Shown: piece after piece, positions 34,669-43,826 of the stretch
Numbering within the stretch: the stretch's first letter is position 1
Layout: each line of letters opens with the position of its first letter
Assembly (NCBI GenBank): GCA_900755065.1
Contig: CAAEFC010000006.1
Coordinates: 62,001 to 126,000 of the forward strand
Direction of reading: 5' to 3'
From: Bacilli bacterium
GTDB lineage: Bacteria > Bacillota_I > Bacilli_A > RFN20 > CAG-449
Length of the DNA stretch: 64,000 nucleotides
Notes under the pieces: model-generated
What the model was told of the DNA's origin: nothing
The model's database searches: none
The model's input: only the letters and a program-made list of their open reading frames with translations
Position numbers and translations under genes: made by a program

Positions 34669-36383
34669 TCTGTTACTTGATGAAAAAATTTGCTTTGTCG
34701 AGGCAGGGAGCCGTCGACTTTATCTGGGCGGTCATCGCCTGCGCCGTTTCCGATCTGTCCTTCATGTTTCCGGTCAGTCTGCTTTATTTTCTGGTGATCG
34801 ATTTCCTCGAAGGAGCCGTCGAAACGAGTCATGCGATCGGATACGGCGTCGGCATCGCCCTCTCGCTGATTCTGATTTTCCTCACGTCTCTCTGGAAATA
34901 CAATGCCACTTATTTCGCTACCTACAAAGAGTCCGGCGTCCGGCGTATCCGCCTGGCCGAAAAACTCAGAAAACTGCCTTTGGCTTTTTTCGGAAAAAAG
35001 GATCTGGCGGATCTGACCCACACGATCATGGGCGATTGTGCGACGCTCGAACAGATGATGTCGCACTACGTTCCGCAGTTCTACGGTTCCGTCCTGTCGA
35101 CCTGCCTGATCGCCTGCAATCTGTTCTTCTTTGAATGGCGGCTGGCTCTCAGCGCGCTTTGGGTGCTTCCGGTCGCCTTGATCATCGTGGGCGCGTCGAA
35201 AAAAGCGCAGAATGCGTTCAGCCGGAAGCAGAGTCAGGCGCAGATTGTCATGGAAGAGGGCATTCAGGAGAATCTGGAAACGCTTCGCGATTTGAAGAGC
35301 AACAATGCCGAAAAGGATCATCTGAACGATTTGTTCGGGAAGATCGACGCGGTGGAAAAAAGGAATATCAAAAGCGAACTGGGATCGGCGATGTTCGTCG
35401 TTCCGGCACAGATGATCCTGAAACTCGGCATCGCGACGGTCGCGCTGGTCGGAAGCGTGCTGTTGGTCGGAAACGAAATCGATCTGCCCGTCTTCTTCCT
35501 CTTTCTGCTCGTCGTGTCGCGGATTTACGAACCGATGAGCGCTTCGATGCAGAATCTGGCGGCGATGAATTCGTTGCAAATTCCGATCGAACGAATGAAC
35601 GAATTGGAGAATTGTCCGGAATTATCCGGGAAGAGCGCATTTGAACCGGACGGATACGACATCGAATTCAAGGACGTCGGCTTCGCTTACAACGCCGATG
35701 AAACGGTTCTCGACGGCGTCTCTTTCACCGCGAAACAGGGGGAGGTAACCGCGCTGATCGGCGAAAGCGGGGGAGGAAAATCGACTGCGGCGCGTCTGGC
35801 GGCCCGTTTCTGGGACGTCGATCGGGGGTCGGTTTCGATCGGCGGAATCGATGTCCGGAGCGTCGATCCGGAAAGCCTGCTCAAAGCCTTTTCCATCGTC
35901 TTTCAGGACGTTACGCTGTTCAACCGGTCGGTCATGGACAACATTCGCATCGGTCGGCGCGATGCTTCAAACGAAGAAGTGCTTCTGGCGGCTAAAATGG
36001 CGCAATGCGACGAATTCGTCCGCCGGCTTCCGGACGGATACGATACGCTCATCGGCGAAAACGGATCGATGCTTTCCGGCGGCGAACGTCAGCGGATTTC
36101 CATTGCCCGCGCGATTCTGAAAGACGCGCCGATCGTCATCATGGACGAAGCCACCGCTTCGCTCGACGCAGAAAACGAAACCGAAGTGCAGAAAGCCCTG
36201 TCGAACCTGATCGCGGACAAGACCGTTCTGATCATCGCCCACCGGATGCGGACGGTCGACGGCGCGGAAAAAATCGTCGTCCTGCAAGGCGGCAAAGTCG
36301 TCGAACAGGGAAGTCCGGACGAACTGAAACGGCAAAACGGCGTCTACAAACGCATGCTTTCGTTGCAGTCCGAAGGAAGATAA
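34665..36383 (+). CDS. ABC exporter half-transporter B (permease-ATPase fusion)
   Basis: 572 residues from an ATG overlapping the previous stop, with GTAGGTGGG ahead. Six membrane segments, then the ATPase: GESGGGKST Walker A, VFQDVTLFNRSV, LSGGERQRISIARAI, IVIMDEATASLDAENE and IAHRMRTV. This half keeps the standard SLDAENE D-loop, so the two halves are asymmetric, as is typical for heterodimeric exporters. The two genes form one operon; the convergent HlyIII gene lies 24 bases beyond. Confidence 0.9.
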   Translation: MICYLMKKFALSRQGAVDFIWAVIACAVSDLSFMFPVSLLYFLVIDFLEGAVETSHAIGYGVGIALSLILIFLTSLWKYNATYFATYKESGVRRIRLAEKLRKLPLAFFGKKDLADLTHTIMGDCATLEQMMSHYVPQFYGSVLSTCLIACNLFFFEWRLALSALWVLPVALIIVGASKKAQNAFSRKQSQAQIVMEEGIQENLETLRDLKSNNAEKDHLNDLFGKIDAVEKRNIKSELGSAMFVVPAQMILKLGIATVALVGSVLLVGNEIDLPVFFLFLLVVSRIYEPMSASMQNLAAMNSLQIPIERMNELENCPELSGKSAFEPDGYDIEFKDVGFAYNADETVLDGVSFTAKQGEVTALIGESGGGKSTAARLAARFWDVDRGSVSIGGIDVRSVDPESLLKAFSIVFQDVTLFNRSVMDNIRIGRRDASNEEVLLAAKMAQCDEFVRRLPDGYDTLIGENGSMLSGGERQRISIARAILKDAPIVIMDEATASLDAENETEVQKALSNLIADKTVLIIAHRMRTVDGAEKIVVLQGGKVVEQGSPDELKRQNGVYKRMLSLQSEGR

Positions 36384-36407
36384 AATCCGGGATTTCCTTC
36401 TGAAAAA

Positions 36408-37061
36408 TCAGATCAGAAGAAAAAGAATCGCGATGAAGTGCAGAATGCTCCCGGCCAGAACGAAGAGATGCCAGATCGAATGAAACCATTTCTTTCGCTT
36501 TCCCAGCGCATAGAAGACGAAACCGCCCGTATAGAAAAGACCGCCTGAGAACAAGAGAACGATCGTCGCCGGAGGCAGCGTTTCCTTTAATTCCGGAAAA
36601 ATCAAAATGACGCACCAACCCATGACGATGTACAGCGCGTACGAGAGAATTTTGACGGCTTTTCCGTTCAGATCGATCGCGTTGAACGTGATGCCCAGAA
36701 CGGCCATCAGCCCGACGAATCCCAACAGGAGATAGCCTTTCCGGTCGGCGACGCCGAGAATGATCAAAGGCGCGTAAGTGCCTGCGATCAGAAAGAAGAT
36801 GCTGCAATGGTCGAAAACCCGCATCACCCTTTTGGCTCTGGGCGGACGGATCATGTGATACAGACTCGACATCACGTACAGAACGATCATCGAAAGACCG
36901 TATACGGAAAGGGCAAACAGACGGAGCGCATTTCCTCCGTGAAGGGCTTCCAGAATCAAGGAGACGGTCAGAAAGACGACTCCCAGCCCTCCTCCGACGA
37001 TGTGGGTGACGCCGTTGAAGATTTCTTCGCCCTTGCTGTATGTCGGAATATCGTTTTTCAT
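36408..37061 (-). CDS. Hemolysin III / PAQR family membrane protein
   Basis: 217 residues with seven membrane segments. The family marks are present: FNGVTHIVGGGLG (first His), SSLYHMI (Ser-x3-His), DHCSIFFLIAGTYAP (Asp-His) and the late FHSIWHLFVLAGS (His-x3-His). These residues form the metal site of PAQR proteins, thought to be hydrolases acting on lipids or ceramide-like substrates. AGGAGG-type site ahead of the ATG. Transcribed towards the ABC exporter operon and divergent from the FtsX-type ABC operon. Confidence 0.9.
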   Translation of the reverse strand: MKNDIPTYSKGEEIFNGVTHIVGGGLGVVFLTVSLILEALHGGNALRLFALSVYGLSMIVLYVMSSLYHMIRPPRAKRVMRVFDHCSIFFLIAGTYAPLIILGVADRKGYLLLGFVGLMAVLGITFNAIDLNGKAVKILSYALYIVMGWCVILIFPELKETLPPATIVLLFSGGLFYTGGFVFYALGKRKKWFHSIWHLFVLAGSILHFIAILFLLI

Positions 37062-37211
37062 CTTCGCTTCTCCTCCTTTTTCTTCATTGTAACCGGTCGA
37101 GAAGAGAAAGCCTATCCACGATGAAGAAATGCGCTCTACGATGCAAAAAAGGAATTCTACGGAGCGTGGAGTGCTTTTCCGGAAAGAAAAACGAGGATCG
37201 ACCGGTTTTGT

Positions 37212-37259
37212 TTGACAGGGGAAAGGGCAGAGTCTACAATAATGTTAGCGACCGCTAAC
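37212..37259 (+). promoter_or_regulatory. Promoter with GTTAGC-N4-GCTAAC operator (copy 2)
   Basis: TTGACA (37212-37217), exact 17-base spacer, TACAAT (37235-37240), then GTTAGCGACCGCTAAC (37244-37259). The gap between -10 and palindrome is three bases, as in copy 1, and the half-sites are the same. Confidence 0.8.
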
Positions 37260-37293
37260 GAAATATTGGCTTGCCGTTGAAAGGATCTCATTT

Positions 37294-37995
37294 ATGGAAG
37301 CAATTCGATTGAAAGAAGTATCCCGCGTTTATACGAGCGGAGAACATCGACTGAACGCGTTGGATCGCGTCGATCTCAGTCTGGAAGAGGGAAAGTTCAT
37401 CGTGATTCTCGGACCCAGCGGTGCCGGAAAAAGCACGCTGTTGAACCTTCTGGGCGGTTTGGACCAGCCTACGAGCGGAACGATCACCGTTTACGGAAAG
37501 GACATTTCCGCCTTGAACGAAGATCAACTCGCGGAGTACCGCGCGGAAACCGTCGTTTTTGTCTTTCAGTTTTACAATCTGATCCCGACGCTGACGGTCT
37601 ATGAAAACGTCGCGCTGGTCAGGGAAATCGTCCGCGACGCTCTCGATCCGGCGAAGATTCTCGAAGAAGTCGGATTGAAAGATCATCTGAATCAGTTTCC
37701 GTCCCAGTTAAGCGGCGGCGAACAGCAGCGCGTCAGCATCGCCCGCGCGCTTTGCAAGAATCCGAAAATTCTCTTGTGCGACGAACCGACCGGCGCGTTG
37801 GATTCTAACACCGGCGTTCTGGTTCTCAAACTGCTTCTTTCGATGGCGAAAACCTATCGCAAGACGATCGTCATCGTTACGCACAATCAGAATATCGCCA
37901 AAATGGCCGACGTCGTCATTCAGGTGAAAAACGGCCGGATCCGTTCCTTGGAGATTCAGGACGAATCGTTGAGCGCGGAAGAGGTGGAATGGTGA
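37294..37995 (+). CDS. ABC transporter ATPase, MacB/LolD/SalX type
   Basis: 233 residues. Walker [19 protein letters not shown] (about 36), [43 protein letters not shown] and IVTHNQ. The EPTGALDS run and FYNLIPTLT mark the mechanotransmission subclass that works with FtsX-like permeases. One regulated transcript with the next gene is expected from the promoter at 37212-37259. Confidence 0.93.
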   Translation: MEAIRLKEVSRVYTSGEHRLNALDRVDLSLEEGKFIVILGPSGAGKSTLLNLLGGLDQPTSGTITVYGKDISALNEDQLAEYRAETVVFVFQFYNLIPTLTVYENVALVREIVRDALDPAKILEEVGLKDHLNQFPSQLSGGEQQRVSIARALCKNPKILLCDEPTGALDSNTGVLVLKLLLSMAKTYRKTIVIVTHNQNIAKMADVVIQVKNGRIRSLEIQDESLSAEEVEW

Positions 37996-40265
37996 TGCTT
38001 GGGAAAAAATGGATTCGGACGGCGTTAAGTTATAAGGCGCAGTTCCTGTCGATGATTCTGATGATCGCGATCGGAAGGGGCATTTTTTTCGGCTTTCACG
38101 CCGAATGGTACAGCCTGAAAAAGGACACCGACGGCTTTATGGAGCAATGCCTTTATGCCGACTATCGCCTTTACGACGACGCGGGATTCAGCGAGGCGGA
38201 CATTGCGTCGGTCCGAGCGATCGACGGCGTGGAATCCGCGACCCGTTTCCTTTCCGTCAACGCGGGAATCAAGGATCGGGAACAGGCGCTGGCGCTGACG
38301 GTCGTGGAAGACTACGTGAATACGCGCATGGTCGTTATGAAGGGGGAATCCTACGATGAGAATTCCGACGGATTCTATCTTTCGGATCGCTTCGCCGAGG
38401 CAAACGGTCTTGCTTTGGGCGATTCTCTGACCGTAACCTATCGGGGAATCGAACTTTCCGGAAAAATCGTCAGTCTGATCAAAAGCGCCGAGTACATGGT
38501 CTGCGTCGCCGATTCCAATCAACTGATGCCGGACTATCGTTCGTTCGGCTTCGTCTATGTTTCGCCTCAGAAACTCCTGACTGCGCTCGGCGAAGTTTTT
38601 TACCCGCAGATCAACGTCCGTTCCGGTCGGAATCAAAGCGAGTTTGCCGGATCGGTCGAAGAAGCGCTGGGGAAGACGACGCTGATTTTGCCGAAGGAAC
38701 AGCACACCGCCTATGCCGCGGCCCGATCGGAAATCGAAGAAGGTCAGACGATGGGGACGATCTTGCCTTGCCTGTTTTTGGCCATCGGTATTCTGACGAT
38801 GATGACGACGATGCATCGGATCACCGTCAACGAAAAGATTCAGATCGGAACGTTGAAAGCCCTCGGTTTCAAGAGAAAGCGCATTCTTTCGCATTACACG
38901 TCCTACGGTTTCTTTATCGGCGTTCTCGGTTCGCTTCTGGCGGTGGGTTTAGGCTACGGGATCGCGGCTTTGGTCGTCAATCCGAATCAGTTTCAGGGGA
39001 CGTATTTCGATTTTCCGGACTGGAATCTTTACTTTCCGCTTTACAGTTGGCTGATCCTGATCGCGATGATCGTTCTTTTGACCTTCATCTGCTTTCTCTC
39101 GGTGAAAAAGATGCTGAAAGGAACGGCGGCGGATTCCTTGCGCCCTTATGTCCCGAAAAGAGTCAAACCGCTTGGAATCGAGAAGACGAAATTGTGGAAT
39201 CGCTTCCGCTTCGGAACGCGGTGGAATCTCCGCGATGCGCTTCGGCACAAGTCGCGGACGACGATGAGTCTGATCGGCGTTCTCGGCTGTACGATTCTTT
39301 TGATCGGCGGATTGGGCATGAAAGACACGATGAGCGACTTCATTCGGCTGATCGATCGGGAAATCTACGTGTACGAGACTAAGGTCAATTTCGCCGAGAC
39401 GGCTTCTCAACAGGAGACGCGCGCGTTTATCGAAGCGTACGATGCCGACTTTCTGGCGGAAACGACTTGCGAACTCGACGGAATGAGCGTCGCGTTCGAC
39501 ATTTACGAACTGAATCACGACCGGATCCGCTTCGTCGACCGGAACAATCGGAGCGTCTCTCTTGATGACGACGGCGTCTATATCTGCCTGCGTCTTGCCG
39601 ACACCTATTCTGTCGGCGATACCCTGCGCTTTTCTCCGTACGGTTCGGATCAGACGTACGAAGTCCGGGTCGCCGGCATCGTCCGCTCGTTTATGAACGA
39701 ATCCGTATCGATGACTTCCGCCTATGCGGAAAAACAGGGAATTCCGTTTCGGATTTCTTCGGCGTTTCTGAGCCAGAAAGCCGGTGAGATCGAGGCGGCG
39801 GACTGCGTTTCGGGCATGCAGAGCAAACAGGCGGTCATGGACAGTTACGACAGTTTCATGGAAATCATGGACATGATGGTCCTGATCTTCGTTCTCGGCG
39901 CCGTGCTTCTCGGACTCATCGTCCTTTACAATCTCGGGGTGATGAGTTACGTCGAACGATACCGGGAACTGGCGACGTTGAAAGTCGTCGGATTCAAAAA
40001 CCGAAAGATCGGACGGCTTCTGATCGGTCAGAATCTGGGGCTGACCCTGATCGGTCTTCTCGTCGGCATTCCTTCCGGCGCGGGCGTTCTCTATCTGCTC
40101 CTTCAAACGCTCGCCGAAGAATACGAACTGAAAATGGTGATTGGAGGAACGACGATTCTCTTCTGCACCTTGCTGACGGTGGGCGTTTCCTTTCTCGTCG
40201 GTTTCTTCATCGCCCGGAAGAACCGGAAGATCGATATGGTCGAAGCGCTGAAAGGAGGAGAGTAA
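37995..40265 (+). CDS. FtsX-like ABC permease
   Basis: 756 residues from ATG 37995, which overlaps the ATPase stop (TGATG) with AGGTGG 7 bases ahead. An ATG two codons earlier (37989) is too close to that site. One N-terminal membrane segment, a large extracytoplasmic domain (~45-250), three segments with an FtsX core (~250-375), a second extracytoplasmic domain (~430-620) and a last FtsX core (ELATLKVVGFKNRKIGRLL). This duplicated 10-segment form is common in Gram-positive bacteria for lipid, peptide or antimicrobial handling. Substrate unknown. Confidence 0.9.
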   Translation: MLGKKWIRTALSYKAQFLSMILMIAIGRGIFFGFHAEWYSLKKDTDGFMEQCLYADYRLYDDAGFSEADIASVRAIDGVESATRFLSVNAGIKDREQALALTVVEDYVNTRMVVMKGESYDENSDGFYLSDRFAEANGLALGDSLTVTYRGIELSGKIVSLIKSAEYMVCVADSNQLMPDYRSFGFVYVSPQKLLTALGEVFYPQINVRSGRNQSEFAGSVEEALGKTTLILPKEQHTAYAAARSEIEEGQTMGTILPCLFLAIGILTMMTTMHRITVNEKIQIGTLKALGFKRKRILSHYTSYGFFIGVLGSLLAVGLGYGIAALVVNPNQFQGTYFDFPDWNLYFPLYSWLILIAMIVLLTFICFLSVKKMLKGTAADSLRPYVPKRVKPLGIEKTKLWNRFRFGTRWNLRDALRHKSRTTMSLIGVLGCTILLIGGLGMKDTMSDFIRLIDREIYVYETKVNFAETASQQETRAFIEAYDADFLAETTCELDGMSVAFDIYELNHDRIRFVDRNNRSVSLDDDGVYICLRLADTYSVGDTLRFSPYGSDQTYEVRVAGIVRSFMNESVSMTSAYAEKQGIPFRISSAFLSQKAGEIEAADCVSGMQSKQAVMDSYDSFMEIMDMMVLIFVLGAVLLGLIVLYNLGVMSYVERYRELATLKVVGFKNRKIGRLLIGQNLGLTLIGLLVGIPSGAGVLYLLLQTLAEEYELKMVIGGTTILFCTLLTVGVSFLVGFFIARKNRKIDMVEALKGGE

Positions 40266-40273
40266 CCTTTCGG

Positions 40274-40303
40274 ATTCCGCCTGTTCCGGGCGGGATTTTT
40301 TTT
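40274..40303 (+). terminator. Terminator of the FtsX-type ABC operon
   Basis: ATTCCGCC-TGTTCCG-GGCGGGAT followed by eight T. Confidence 0.9.
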
Positions 40304-40356
40304 CGATGCAAAATGCTTCGGAATGTGCGATAATAAAAAAAGGAGGACACAAGAGA

Positions 40357-41136
40357 ATGGGATATGCCATCGCTGCTCTGATCGCTGCATTGATTTTTGA
40401 ACTCATTACATGGGGGATTGAATACGAATTCTTTTACAGGCCGTTCGTAAGGGAATTTATCCGATCCGGAAGATTCAACACCCCGCGGTTTGAAAGGGCG
40501 TACTATAAAAGAATAAAACAAATCGCTCTCGTCGCCATCGCGGGTTCGATCGATATGATTGTTTTCCTTTCTTCGTTCCTAGACAACAAACCGATCTTCG
40601 CTTATTCCGTCATCGCAGGCATCTACCTTCTTCTGCTTTTAATTGTATACATACTTTCTGTGATCAACATCTGGGCGTTCCGGAGCGAGGGATTTCATCG
40701 GTTCACGGAGTTTCTCGCCTTGCTTCTGGACGTCCTGTTTTCGATCGCGTTAATCGTTTACGCGTCCAAGCATTTTCAATCGATTTCACCTTACATCATC
40801 GCTTTCGGCGCGGTTCTTCTTCTCGTTCGCTTTGTGTTGCTCTTATGGACTTCGCTGAGAAAGCGATACGGTCACTGGACGTATCCGAAGTTTCGGAAAA
40901 CGCTCGACGGCATGGTGAAAAATTACAACCGGCAACCGACCGACGGCGTCAAAGACGCGATTATCTGCATATGCGCATCGGAAGTTTCGTTTCTGATCCG
41001 GTACCTGAAAGAATGCGACGAGCCTTCTTTCCGCCTGATCGAGACGCTCGTCGTTCCCGGAATGCCGGAAGAAAAGCGTTCGGAAGAACTTCTGGACGCG
41101 ATGGATAAGCGGAAAAGGAAAAGCGAAGAAGCGTAA
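40357..41136 (+). CDS. Uncharacterised membrane protein
   Basis: 259 residues from the ATG with AGGAGG 11 bases ahead; an upstream in-frame ATG is not preceded by such a site. Four to five hydrophobic segments in the first ~170 residues, with a basic loop (RFERAYYKRIKQ) between the first two. A soluble C-terminal ~90 residues ends KRKRKSEEA. No family recognised. Possible -10 GATAAT at 40329-40334. Single gene after a strong terminator. Confidence 0.7.
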   Translation: MGYAIAALIAALIFELITWGIEYEFFYRPFVREFIRSGRFNTPRFERAYYKRIKQIALVAIAGSIDMIVFLSSFLDNKPIFAYSVIAGIYLLLLLIVYILSVINIWAFRSEGFHRFTEFLALLLDVLFSIALIVYASKHFQSISPYIIAFGAVLLLVRFVLLLWTSLRKRYGHWTYPKFRKTLDGMVKNYNRQPTDGVKDAIICICASEVSFLIRYLKECDEPSFRLIETLVVPGMPEEKRSEELLDAMDKRKRKSEEA

Positions 41137-41248
41137 AGAAAAGAAAGGCGTCAGTCTTCCTTCTGCCGAAAAATAAGGAAACGGAAAGGGGGAAAACGGG
41201 ATTTCAGAGGCGTTTTTTGATTTTAGGGGTGCTTTTCTTCCGTTTTAC

Positions 41249-41285
41249 TGCTACACTAGAAGATACAGGAATCGGTTGAACCGAT
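41249..41285 (+). promoter_or_regulatory. Promoter and dyad before the FakA-C-like gene
   Basis: TGCTACACT (extended -10, 41249-41257), followed by ATCGGT-TGA-ACCGAT (41271-41285), which lies in the early leader and may be an operator or a small hairpin. Confidence 0.45.
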
Positions 41286-41303
41286 CTGAAAAGGAGTTTA
41301 CAC

Positions 41304-41555
41304 ATGATTGAATACAGATACGATACGCAATTGTTGATCGAAGGAAAGAATCTGGACGAAGACAAGATTCAGGACTATTTCTTTGAAAATTTCAAGGGAG
41401 ATTGTCTTCTCGCCGTCGGCGACGACGAACTGATCAAGATTCATTATCACACCAACGAACCGTGGAAGGTGCTGGAATATTGCGCGAGTTTAGGGGAAAT
41501 CTACGATATCGTCGTCGAAGACATGGACCGTCAGGCGCGGGGATTAAAAGGCTGA
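41304..41555 (+). CDS. Small protein similar to the C-terminal domain of FakA/YloV (DAK-related)
   Basis: 83 residues. The pattern YDTQLLIEG...GDCLLAVGDDELIKIHYHTN...P, then V-L-E-Y...G-E-I-Y-D-I-V-V-E-D-M closely follows the end of FakA/YloV: (T/F)EFLI.G...GDS.VVVGDD.L.KVH.HT..PG.VLE.....GEL..I.I.NM. In FakA this region lies after the fatty-acid kinase domain and meets the FakB lipid-binding subunit. Here it stands alone, without the kinase. Role unknown. RBS AAAGGAG. It is followed at 4 bases by ybaK. Confidence 0.7.
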   Translation: MIEYRYDTQLLIEGKNLDEDKIQDYFFENFKGDCLLAVGDDELIKIHYHTNEPWKVLEYCASLGEIYDIVVEDMDRQARGLKG

Positions 41556-41558
41556 TCG

Positions 41559-42053
41559 GTGAAAGAAAAAACGAATGCAATCCGGAAGATCGAGTCGAAA
41601 AAGGTGGCATACCGCCTTCTCGATTATTCGGATACCCCGTACGTTTCTGCTTCGGAAGTCGCCGCTTATCTGGACGTTTCGCCCGACGCGCTGTTCAAAA
41701 CGCTGGTGGTTCAGGGGAAAAAGGATCACTATGTCTTTTTGATTCCCGCTTCTTCGGAACTGGATCTGAAAAAGGCCGCGAAAGCGACGGGCGAGAAGAA
41801 AATCGCCCTCTTACCGTCCCGCGAACTCTATCCGTTGACGGGATACGTTCACGGCGGTTGCTCGCCGATCGGAATGAAAAAAGCGTTTCCGACGTTCGTC
41901 GATTCGTCCGCGCGAACCCTTCCCCGCATCTGTTTTTCCGGCGGGAAAATCGGTTACAGCGTGGAGATTCTGACGGAGGATCTAACGAAACTGATCGCTT
42001 TTGCATTCGCCGACGTCAAACAAGAGAAAGGAACGGAAACCAGCGATGATTGA
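41559..42053 (+). CDS. ybaK: Cys-tRNA(Pro)/aminoacyl-tRNA deacylase, YbaK family
   Basis: 164 residues from a GTG. VFKTLV-like ALFKTLVVQGKKDHYVFLIP with the conserved Lys, then LDLKKAAKATGEKKIALLP and GYVHGGCSPIGMKK, the typical GG.sP.G block. YbaK clears Cys misacylated onto tRNA-Pro. Complete. The next gene overlaps by 8 bases. Confidence 0.92.
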   Translation: MKEKTNAIRKIESKKVAYRLLDYSDTPYVSASEVAAYLDVSPDALFKTLVVQGKKDHYVFLIPASSELDLKKAAKATGEKKIALLPSRELYPLTGYVHGGCSPIGMKKAFPTFVDSSARTLPRICFSGGKIGYSVEILTEDLTKLIAFAFADVKQEKGTETSDD

Positions 42054-42942
42054 AGTCGTGAAACTGTTATTGATCTTTTTTCTCGGGGCGATAGCCGGTT
42101 GGGTCGTCGAGTTGTTTTTCCGCCGTTTCGTATCGTCGAAGAAATGGGTGAATCCCGGTTTTTTGCAAGGACCGTATCTGCCTTTATACGGGTTCGGTCT
42201 GGTTTTCCTGTACGGAATCTGTTCGATCGATCTCTCCTTCCTGCACGTGCAGGAAATTTACGAAATCCTGATCAAAATGGTTCTGATTTCGGTTTCGCTG
42301 ACTCTGGTCGAATACATCGCCGGGTTGATTTTCATCAAAGGAATGAAGATCAAACTGTGGGATTATTCCAAGCAATGGGGGAATATTCAGGGCATCATTT
42401 GCCCTTTATTCAGTTTTTTCTGGTCGGTGATCGGGTTCATCTACTATCTGACGCTTCACCCGCTAATCGTCGACGCGGTCGGGTTTCTCGGGCAGAATCC
42501 GATCTTTTCGTTCTTCGTCGGCATCGTTTTCGGCGTCTTTCTGATCGATCTGTTCAACAGTTTCAAGGTTGCCGCGCGGATCCGCGCGTTTGCCAAAGAA
42601 AACCGGATCGTCGTCTACTACGAAGCGTTCAAGAATACGCTGAAAACCGACTTTAACGAAATTCCGCTTCATATCCGGAAGATCACCAAAGAGATTCAGG
42701 ACAAATACATGATCAAAGTCGAGGAGATCAACCGGGATATTCTAACCGAGGAACGCTGTTCGGGATTGGCGATCACCGGCTTCGTGATGAGTTTTTTCGG
42801 TTTTACGATCGTTTCGATGGCGATCTGCAAAGTCGGAATGCGCTCGAAGAAATACCGCGGTCTGGCTCTCGCGGGCATGATCGTCTCGCTACTTGAAGCC
42901 GTCGCCCTGATCGTCTTCCTGGTCTTCCGGTACATAAAATAA
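42046..42942 (+). CDS. Membrane protein: putative ABC-transporter type IV (CmpB-like) domain with DUF4190-like tail
   Basis: 298 residues from the ATG inside ybaK, with AAAGGAA ahead. The first ~170 residues have about five segments, with GWVVELFFRRFVSSKKWVNP, GFLQGPYLPLYGFG and WDYSKQWGNIQGIICPLFSF. These are the marks of the CmpB-like family (GW..E, NPGFL.GP..PIYG.G, WDYS). The last ~60 (SGLAITGFVMSFFG, RGLALAGMIVS) resemble DUF4190. Function of both is unknown. Confidence 0.8.
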   Translation: MIEVVKLLLIFFLGAIAGWVVELFFRRFVSSKKWVNPGFLQGPYLPLYGFGLVFLYGICSIDLSFLHVQEIYEILIKMVLISVSLTLVEYIAGLIFIKGMKIKLWDYSKQWGNIQGIICPLFSFFWSVIGFIYYLTLHPLIVDAVGFLGQNPIFSFFVGIVFGVFLIDLFNSFKVAARIRAFAKENRIVVYYEAFKNTLKTDFNEIPLHIRKITKEIQDKYMIKVEEINRDILTEERCSGLAITGFVMSFFGFTIVSMAICKVGMRSKKYRGLALAGMIVSLLEAVALIVFLVFRYIK

Positions 42943-42986
42943 CGCACGAAAAAGGCACTTAATCATATATTAGATTAGGTGAAAAT

Positions 42987-43826
42987 ATGAGAAAACTGAT
43001 CAATGCTTTGGTAACGCCGTTCGACGACGAAAACCGGATCGACTACCGGGAAATCGACCGACTGGTTTCGGAAGCAAAGGAGAATTGCAACGATGCGCTG
43101 GTCGTGGGTTCGACCACCGGCGAAGGCACGCTCCTGTCTTTGGAAGAAAAGATCGGGCTTTTTCGTTACGTCGCGGAGAAAAGCGAAATCCCTTGCCTTT
43201 ATCCGATCAATCAGATGAGTCTCGAAAGGGCGAAAGAAGAGATCGACCGGGTCCGAAGTTTCGATTTCGACACGTATCTGATCGTTACGCCTTTTTACGT
43301 CAAGCCGACACAGGAAGGTCTGTTTCTCTATTTCAAATCGCTCGCGGAATACGTCTTTCCGAAAAAGATCATCGTCTATAACGTCAGTTCGCGCACCGGC
43401 GTCAACATCACATATTTTACGCTGAGAAAACTGATCAAATCGTGCGAAAACATCGTCGGCATCAAAGAATGTTCTTCGGATTTCAATCTGATCCGCCTGC
43501 TCAAAAACAATTTTCCGAAGTTTCAAGTCTATCTCGGCGAGGATTCTCTCTTTTACGAAGGGCTGGAAAACCACGCGGACGGCTTTATTTCGGTCATTTC
43601 CGTTCTCTACGGAAAAATGATGAAAGAAGTCATCGAAGATTACGAGGTCGGCTTCGTCAATCAGATCACGGTCAGTTATCTTCGCCTGGTTTCGGAAATC
43701 GTTTTCGCCTATCCGAATCCGTCGGGCATCAAGTTCCTTCTTGGAAAAAAAGGACACGCTTCGATGAATCTCCGTCTGCCGTTGACGAGCGTGAAAGAGA
43801 GCAATACCTCGTTCGATCTGCTTTAA
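42987..43826 (+). CDS. dapA: DapA-family lyase (4-hydroxy-tetrahydrodipicolinate synthase-like)
   Basis: 279 residues. VTPF(DDE), VVGSTTGEG (TTGE site), IIVYNVSSRTGVN with the conserved Tyr, and GIKECSSD with the Schiff-base Lys. These fit DapA, which condenses pyruvate and aspartate semialdehyde for lysine and diaminopimelate. The YNVSSRTG form (usual YNVPGRT) and the lack of other lysine genes leave a related aldolase possible. Leader TTAGATTAGGTGA. Convergent with the YoaK gene (4-base overlap). Confidence 0.82.
   Translation: MRKLINALVTPFDDENRIDYREIDRLVSEAKENCNDALVVGSTTGEGTLLSLEEKIGLFRYVAEKSEIPCLYPINQMSLERAKEEIDRVRSFDFDTYLIVTPFYVKPTQEGLFLYFKSLAEYVFPKKIIVYNVSSRTGVNITYFTLRKLIKSCENIVGIKECSSDFNLIRLLKNNFPKFQVYLGEDSLFYEGLENHADGFISVISVLYGKMMKEVIEDYEVGFVNQITVSYLRLVSEIVFAYPNPSGIKFLLGKKGHASMNLRLPLTSVKESNTSFDLL

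Noticed and set aside
38949..40406. Long minus-strand open frame (about 485 codons) opposite the FtsX-like permease
   Set aside because: It is a mirror of the plus gene's codon bias: Arg/Asp/His-rich with no family or RBS. The same is true for 668-2053, 3651-4655 and 49141-51063 on the minus strand.
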